Assembly: GCF_902498065.1 (NCBI RefSeq)
Contig: NZ_CABVIR010000002.1
Coordinates: 372,001-436,000, forward strand
Reading direction: 5' to 3'
Length of the DNA stretch: 64,000 nt
Source of the DNA: Pseudomonas fluorescens
GTDB taxonomy: Bacteria; Pseudomonadota; Gammaproteobacteria; Pseudomonadales; Pseudomonadaceae
The stretch's first letter is position 1. Every line of letters starts with the position of its first letter. Under the pieces are notes generated by a model. The model made no database searches and was not told where the DNA came from. It saw only the letters and a list, made by a program, of their open reading frames with translations. The translations under genes were made by a program, and so were the position numbers. Positions 59,816-64,000 of this stretch are shown in pieces.

Positions 59816-60994
59816 CTATTTGGAAAGAAACCGCATCCCTTCCTCCAACCCCCGCAACGTCAGCGGGTACATCTGATCATCAATCAAATCCCGCACGATA
59901 TTGGTCGACGATGTATAGCTCCACGTATCTTTCGGATACGGGTTGATCCAGATGAGCTTCTTGTACTTTTCCTTGAACCGCTGCATCCACACGTAACCGG
60001 CTTCTTCGTTCCAGTGCTCGACGCTGCCACCGGCCTGGGTGATCTCATAAGGCGCCATCGCCGCGTCACCAATGAAGATCACTTTGTAGTCGGCGCCGTA
60101 CTTGTGCAACAGGTCCTGGGTCGACGTGCGCTCGGAGGTGCGGCGCATGTTGTTCTTCCACACCGACTCATAAATGAAGTTGTGGAAGTAGAAGTACTCC
60201 AGGTGTTTGAACTCGGTCTTGCAGGCCGAGAACAACTCCTCGCAGATCTTCACGTGGGCATCCATCGAGCCGCCGATGTCGAACAGTAGCAACAACTTGA
60301 CGGTGTTGCGTCGCTCCGGTCGCATCTGGATGTTCAGCAGGCCGGCATCTTTGGCGGTGTGGTCGATGGTGCCATCGATGTCGAGTTCTTCCGCAGCACC
60401 CTGACGGGCGAATTTGCGTAGCCGACGCAAGGCGACCTTGATGTTGCGCGTGCCCAGCTCCACCGAATCGTCGAGGTTCTTGTACTCGCGCTGATCCCAG
60501 ACCTTGACCGCTTTGCCCTGGCGCTTGCCGGCATCGCCGACCCGAATGCCTTCCGGGTTGAAGCCGCCGGAGCCGAACGGGCTGGTGCCGCCGGTGCCGA
60601 TCCACTTGTTGCCGCCGGCGTGGCGTTCTTTCTGTTCTTCAAGGCGTTTCTTGAATTCTTCGATCAGCTTGTCCAGGCCGCCAAGGGACTGGATCTGCGC
60701 CCGCTCTTCATCGCTGAGGGAGCGCTCGAATTCCTTGCGCAACCAGTCTTCAGGGATCAAGGCCTGAAGGTGGTCATCGAGTTTTTCCAGGCCATTGAAG
60801 TAAGCACCGAAGGCCCGGTCGAACTTGTCGAAATGCTTTTCGTCCTTCACCAGAATCGTCCGGGACAAGTAGTAGAACTCGTCCATGTCGGCGAAGGTCA
60901 CGCGCTGTTTCAGCGCGTTGATCAAGTCCAGCAGCTCGCGCACCGAGACCGGCACCTTGGCTGCACGCATTTCATTGAACAGGTTGAGCAACAT
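59816..60994 (-). CDS. CoxE-like VWA-domain protein
   Basis: A 392-aa cytoplasmic protein whose C-terminal part contains a von Willebrand A domain (about 205-380). The metal site is DIGGSMD near residue 242, where the first serine of the usual DxSxS is glycine, and the second Asp is in VIFIGDAAMAP near 321. The N-terminal half is helical and charged (RVTFADMDEFYYLSRTILV). It is 12 bp after the MoxR gene, the usual pairing in which the MoxR ATPase and VWA protein act together as a chaperone or metal-insertion pair. The client is unknown. Confidence 0.85.
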   Translation of the reverse strand: MLLNLFNEMRAAKVPVSVRELLDLINALKQRVTFADMDEFYYLSRTILVKDEKHFDKFDRAFGAYFNGLEKLDDHLQALIPEDWLRKEFERSLSDEERAQIQSLGGLDKLIEEFKKRLEEQKERHAGGNKWIGTGGTSPFGSGGFNPEGIRVGDAGKRQGKAVKVWDQREYKNLDDSVELGTRNIKVALRRLRKFARQGAAEELDIDGTIDHTAKDAGLLNIQMRPERRNTVKLLLLFDIGGSMDAHVKICEELFSACKTEFKHLEYFYFHNFIYESVWKNNMRRTSERTSTQDLLHKYGADYKVIFIGDAAMAPYEITQAGGSVEHWNEEAGYVWMQRFKEKYKKLIWINPYPKDTWSYTSSTNIVRDLIDDQMYPLTLRGLEEGMRFLSK

Positions 60995-61006
60995 GGCATC
61001 AGCCTC

Positions 61007-61852
61007 TTAGCGGGTGCCGCGACGGCTCATGAACGCCAGACGCTCAAGCAGTTGCACGTCCTGTTCGTTCTTCACCAAGGCCCCGGCCAGTGGCGGAATG
61101 GCCTTGGTCGGATCGCGCTCGCGCAGCACCGCCTCGCCGATGTTGTCGGCCATCAGCAGCTTTAGCCAGTCCACCAGTTCGGAGGTCGATGGCTTTTTCT
61201 TCAGGCCCGGTACCTTGCGCACGTCGAAGAACACGTCCAGCGCTTCGCTGACCAGATCCTTCTTGATGTCCGGGTAGTGCACATCGACGATCCGTTGCAT
61301 CGTGACGCGATCCGGGAAGGCGATGTAGTGGAAGAAACAACGGCGCAGGAAGGCGTCCGGCAGTTCTTTTTCGTTGTTGGAAGTAATGATGATGATCGGG
61401 CGCTTCTTGGCCTTGATGGTCTCGTCGATCTCGTAAACGTAGAACTCCATCTTGTCGAGTTCTTGCAGCAGGTCGTTGGGGAACTCGATGTCGGCCTTGT
61501 CGATTTCGTCGATCAGCAGGATCACCCGCTCATCGGATTCAAACGCTTCCCAGAGCTTGCCCTTTTTCAGGTAATTGCGAACGTCGTGGACCTTATCCGT
61601 GCCCAGCTGCGAATCGCGCAGGCGGCTGACCGCGTCGTACTCGTACAGGCCTTGATGCGCCTTGGTCGTGGACTTGATGTGCCAGGTGATCAGCCTGGCG
61701 CCGAAGGATTCCGCCAGTTGCTCGGCCAGCATGGTCTTGCCGGTGCCCGGCTCGCCCTTGACCAGCAGCGGGCGCTCCAGGGTGATAGCGGCGTTGACCG
61801 CCAGCTTCAGGTCATCGGTGGCGACGTAGGCCTGGGTGCCTTCGAACTTCAT
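61007..61852 (-). CDS. MoxR family AAA+ ATPase
   Basis: A 281-aa AAA+ ATPase. Walker A LLVKGEPGTGKTMLAEQLA is at about 30-48, Walker B VILLIDEIDKAD near 110, sensor 1 IIITSNNEKELPDAFLRRC near 151 and the arginine finger region follows. It forms a rings-type chaperone acting with the VWA protein encoded immediately downstream. Substrate unknown; family members mature metalloenzymes or assist stress tolerance. Confidence 0.9.
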   Translation of the reverse strand: MKFEGTQAYVATDDLKLAVNAAITLERPLLVKGEPGTGKTMLAEQLAESFGARLITWHIKSTTKAHQGLYEYDAVSRLRDSQLGTDKVHDVRNYLKKGKLWEAFESDERVILLIDEIDKADIEFPNDLLQELDKMEFYVYEIDETIKAKKRPIIIITSNNEKELPDAFLRRCFFHYIAFPDRVTMQRIVDVHYPDIKKDLVSEALDVFFDVRKVPGLKKKPSTSELVDWLKLLMADNIGEAVLRERDPTKAIPPLAGALVKNEQDVQLLERLAFMSRRGTR

Positions 61853-61990
61853 CTGCTAATCCTCGAACGGTAAACGCCGACCTGACGGGGCAGGGCGGGG
61901 CGCAATAGTTGTAGTGCCCGACTATAACGCGCTGCCCGGTCGACTGTGAACGCAGACGGCTTATTCAGTCTCTGAATGGGGCGTCACATC
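61853..61990. other. Upstream region of the MoxR gene
   Basis: This 138-bp gap contains the MoxR promoter on the minus strand, which I could not define, and no gene. The divergent small module begins after it. Confidence 0.4.
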
Positions 61991-62046
61991 TTGACTCGGT
62001 TTCGGCGGCTGGCCAATATTGAGCTATCGCCATTTTGGCGATAGCT
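61991..62046 (+). promoter_or_regulatory. Promoter with overlapping operator palindrome for the DUF4160/DUF2442 pair
   Basis: TTGACT (61991-61996), a 17-nt spacer and CAATAT (62014-62019) make a good sigma-70 promoter. Directly after it AGCTATCGCCA (62022-62032) and TGGCGATAGCT (62036-62046) form a perfect 11-bp-arm palindrome with a 3-nt centre, covering the expected start of transcription and ending 8 bp before the ATG. This is where an autorepressor would bind; the second gene carries a helix-turn-helix. Confidence 0.6.
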
Positions 62047-62054
62047 TGCGGGGC

Positions 62055-62285
62055 ATGTCTACTAAATATCGATTTCGCGATACGTACCGTATTCAGTTAC
62101 GCGAGAAGGATCACCCGCCGCCCCATGTCCACCTGGCCGGTGGCGGACTGGATGTGATGCTCTGCCTTGAGACCGTTGAAGTGATGGCCGGCAAGGCGCC
62201 GCCGCTGATTATCAAGGAAGCGCTGAATTGGGTCAGGGCCCATCAGGTGCAATTACTGGAGGACTGGAAACGATGTTATCCATGA
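62055..62285 (+). CDS. DUF4160 protein, possible toxin-like partner
   Basis: A 76-aa protein matching DUF4160: FRDTYRIQLREKDHPPPHVHLAGGG (residues 6-30), with the conserved DHPPPHVHL motif, and the C-terminal NWVRAHQVQLLEDW. ATG 62055 is preferred to an upstream in-frame start at 62019 that lies inside the palindrome. Its stop overlaps the downstream DUF2442 gene by 13 bp. DUF4160 and DUF2442 proteins are often encoded together and have been suggested to be toxin-antitoxin-like; no activity is shown by the sequence. Confidence 0.75.
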   Translation: MSTKYRFRDTYRIQLREKDHPPPHVHLAGGGLDVMLCLETVEVMAGKAPPLIIKEALNWVRAHQVQLLEDWKRCYP

Positions 62286-62776
62286 AACGACCACGGTTGT
62301 CCGCCGTGCAGGCGTTGCCGGATTACCGATTGGCCCTGACATTTATCGACGGTCAGCAACTCACGCTTGATTTGAGCCATGACCTGCGTACCTATCCGGG
62401 ACTGCAACCGTTGCTGGAGGCGCGAGCTTTCTATGGTGCAACCCTGGGCGATGACGGCTGGAGCGTCGAGTGGCCTGAGCAGGATATCCAGATCGGTGCA
62501 GATACCGTTTATCTGGATGCGCTCGCACAAAACGCAGTGGATGAAAACACCCGGATCTTCATCGACTGGCGTGCGCGTACCGGATTGCCGCTCAAGCAGG
62601 CGGCCGAGGCTTTGGGGGTGAGCGCTCGAAGTATCACGCGCTACAGCAGTGGTCGTGAAGCTGTGCCGCGATCACTGGCCTTGGCCTGCCTGGGTTGGGA
62701 TTTTCTGCAACAGCAATCCAATTCGGCACGGGCGGCTGAAGAAACCGGTCGCTATTCCGTTACGCGCAAACCTTAA
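62273..62776 (+). CDS. DUF2442 protein fused to a helix-turn-helix, probable autoregulator
   Basis: A 167-aa protein. Residues 8-80 match DUF2442 (VQALPDYRLALTFIDGQQLTLDLS, then DIQIGADTVYLDALA), and residues 95-145 form an Xre-like helix-turn-helix (GLPLKQAAEALGVSARSITRYSSGREAVPRSLALACLGW). The start at 62273 has GGAGG 11 nt upstream; an ATG at 62282 is an alternative with an ATGA overlap. The DNA-binding domain and the palindrome upstream of the operon suggest that it represses its own promoter, like an antitoxin. Its stop overlaps the convergent DUF748 gene by 4 bp. Confidence 0.75.
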   Translation: MLSMKRPRLSAVQALPDYRLALTFIDGQQLTLDLSHDLRTYPGLQPLLEARAFYGATLGDDGWSVEWPEQDIQIGADTVYLDALAQNAVDENTRIFIDWRARTGLPLKQAAEALGVSARSITRYSSGREAVPRSLALACLGWDFLQQQSNSARAAEETGRYSVTRKP

Positions 62777-63849
62777 CCGGCCTCCGGCTTCGGCCGCTCA
62801 TACCGGGCATTGAAGGCCTGGACAAAACCATTACGCAAAATCTGCAAAAACGCCTGAAACGCGCTGATATCTTGCCGATGAACGTTGCCGCTCAGTTCCA
62901 CACGCGTCGCAAACTGGTTTTTGCCCTGGTTTTTCAGCACGGTTTCCGAGCCGCCGACTATGGCCTCCCAAATGGACCGGAACAGCCCTTTGTCCTTGTT
63001 TTCTACGTCCTGCTGCCAGTTGAAAACGTCAACATCCTTCAGCAGCGGTTTGATGTAGCCGGTCAATTGGGCCTTTTTCGCTTGTGCTTCAATCACCACA
63101 TCACCGTGCCCGGCATTGAAATCGAACTTGCCATAGGCGGAGGCGAAGTCGTTCATGCGTTTGAGTTCGATGTCCCTGGCGCGCAGGCGGAACTGGAAAT
63201 CTTCGAAATTGCTCAGCGGATCGAAGGTCGCGGTGGTTTCCAATGGGGCGTGCCCCAGCAGCAGCGCTTTGCCCTCGAAGCGTGCGTCGCGCTTGCCTTC
63301 CTTGTCGACGACGTTGGTCAGGTTGTAAATGCTGGCGTTGACCTGGGTCGCGTTCATGTTCACGGGAGGCTTGGAGTTGAAATTTCTGAAGCTGATCTTG
63401 CCATCGAAGATACGTACTTCGTCCAGGGTGATCGGTGCCAGTTTGCTCAATTGCGCGCGCCAGTCGGTGCCCTGGCCGGTCTGCGAGTTTTGCTTGTTGG
63501 CGCCGCCGTCGACGAAATTCACCTCAGGGTTGAAGAACTGCACCTTGGCCACGACAGCATGGTCGTACCAGAGCGAATGCCAACTGACAGCAAGATCGAT
63601 CAGCGGCGCATTGACGAAAGGCACCGGGACCTTGCCGTCGACCTTGACGATTTTCAGCCCGTTGACTTTGTAGGCGCCGCGCCACAGGGCCAGGTCCACG
63701 TCGGTGATCTGGCCACGGTAGTCGCCCATGTCGGCGAGCTTGTCGTTCAAGTAGTCCCGCACCAGATAGGGCAGGGCAATATGCACGGCCATCAGCAGTA
63801 CAACGAGACCGACGAGGATCCACAGGGGCCAGCTGTATCGACGTTTCAT
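62773..63849 (-). CDS. DUF748 domain protein, AsmA-like envelope protein
   Basis: A 358-aa protein with one N-terminal transmembrane helix (residues 6-28, WPLWILVGLVVLLMAVHIALPYL) and a long beta-rich periplasmic part that matches DUF748 (YRGQITDVDLALWRGAYKVNGLKI). These proteins resemble AsmA/TamB family members that span the periplasm and are thought to move lipid or assist outer-membrane biogenesis. ATG 63849 follows GGAG; the open frame extends to 63936 without a start signal. No partner gene is adjacent. Confidence 0.85.
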   Translation of the reverse strand: MKRRYSWPLWILVGLVVLLMAVHIALPYLVRDYLNDKLADMGDYRGQITDVDLALWRGAYKVNGLKIVKVDGKVPVPFVNAPLIDLAVSWHSLWYDHAVVAKVQFFNPEVNFVDGGANKQNSQTGQGTDWRAQLSKLAPITLDEVRIFDGKISFRNFNSKPPVNMNATQVNASIYNLTNVVDKEGKRDARFEGKALLLGHAPLETTATFDPLSNFEDFQFRLRARDIELKRMNDFASAYGKFDFNAGHGDVVIEAQAKKAQLTGYIKPLLKDVDVFNWQQDVENKDKGLFRSIWEAIVGGSETVLKNQGKNQFATRVELSGNVHRQDISAFQAFLQILRNGFVQAFNARYERPKPEAG

Positions 63850-63976
63850 GATGGTAAATCTCCGGCGATGTAAAGCCATTGACTGCGGCGGTCCCCGGAC
63901 GTTCGACCTGACTGGACGGCTACGGGCAACAGGCATACCGTGGAGAGCTCATTCAACGCTGCATAAGGACCCAGCC

Positions 63977-64000
63977 ATGAGCCGTATTTTCGCTGACAAC
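63977..64000 (+). CDS. cysK: Probable cysteine synthase A (first 8 codons)
   Basis: The window ends after MSRIFADN. The ATG follows AAGGA with correct spacing. The octapeptide matches the start of cysteine synthase A in Pseudomonas as I know it, and MoxR and DUF748 genes are in the usual vicinity. Eight residues cannot prove the assignment. Confidence 0.45.

Overview
The window is a chromosomal stretch from a fluorescent-group Pseudomonas (P. fluorescens lineage or close relative). This rests on the algU-mucA-mucB-mucD sigma-factor locus without mucC, the sdhE-ygfX-nadB neighbourhood, the gcvR-bcp / dapA-bamC-purC-tRNA-Ser block, high GC with Pseudomonas codon use, and many paired inverted REP-type repeats between genes. 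I see no rRNA, CRISPR array, transposase, integrase or plasmid/phage genes.

Layout. 1-3027 (minus strand): a guanidine-I (ykkC) riboswitch leads an ABC importer (binding protein, permease, ATPase) and the start of a DUF1989 protein, i.e. the front of a guanidine uptake and degradation operon that continues off the left edge. 3311-4230: two tandem Tyr-rich small lipoproteins with identical ribosome-binding sites, closed by a terminator. 4340-12067: an AT-richer, foreign-looking block with a family-4 glycosyltransferase, a 285-aa lipoprotein and an 1829-residue RTX calcium-binding protein with no type I secretion genes beside it. 12133-20592: an enoyl-CoA hydratase/HIBYL-CoA hydrolase-like gene, ung, then a tricarboxylate transport locus (tctCBA plus an AbrB-type membrane protein) divergent from its two-component system tctDE. 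20635-24860: HDOD protein, ygfZ, sdhE, ygfX, nadB. 25138-29239: the AlgU envelope-stress sigma factor with two AlgU-type promoters, anti-sigma MucA, MucB and the periplasmic protease MucD. 29257-37358: M48 protease, TusA-like protein, AI-2E family permease, Bcp, GcvR, then dapA-bamC-MBL hydrolase-purC and tRNA-Ser(CGA). 37689-46891: small metabolic and regulatory genes, two LysR regulators, two efflux-type transporters, a glutamine-synthetase-like enzyme, lipid A phosphoethanolamine transferase eptA and a methyltransferase. 47015-64000: housekeeping and conserved unknown genes (rnd, ycgL, nitroreductase, ycgN, yajD, ptrB, MoxR/VWA pair, DUF748 protein), a small DUF4160/DUF2442-HTH pair with its own operator-like palindrome, and the first codons of a probable cysK.

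Candidates for something undescribed: (i) the glycosyltransferase-lipoprotein-giant RTX island, whose RTX protein carries about 470 N-terminal residues I cannot assign; (ii) the DUF4160/DUF2442-HTH module with an 11-bp-arm palindrome directly after its promoter, which looks like an autoregulated toxin-antitoxin-type operon; (iii) an exported peptidase-like protein that has lost its HEXXH histidines; (iv) a 10-nt complementarity between the guanidine aptamer and the ribosome-binding site it should control; (v) a PmrA-box-like element, terminator and palindrome stacked upstream of eptA.
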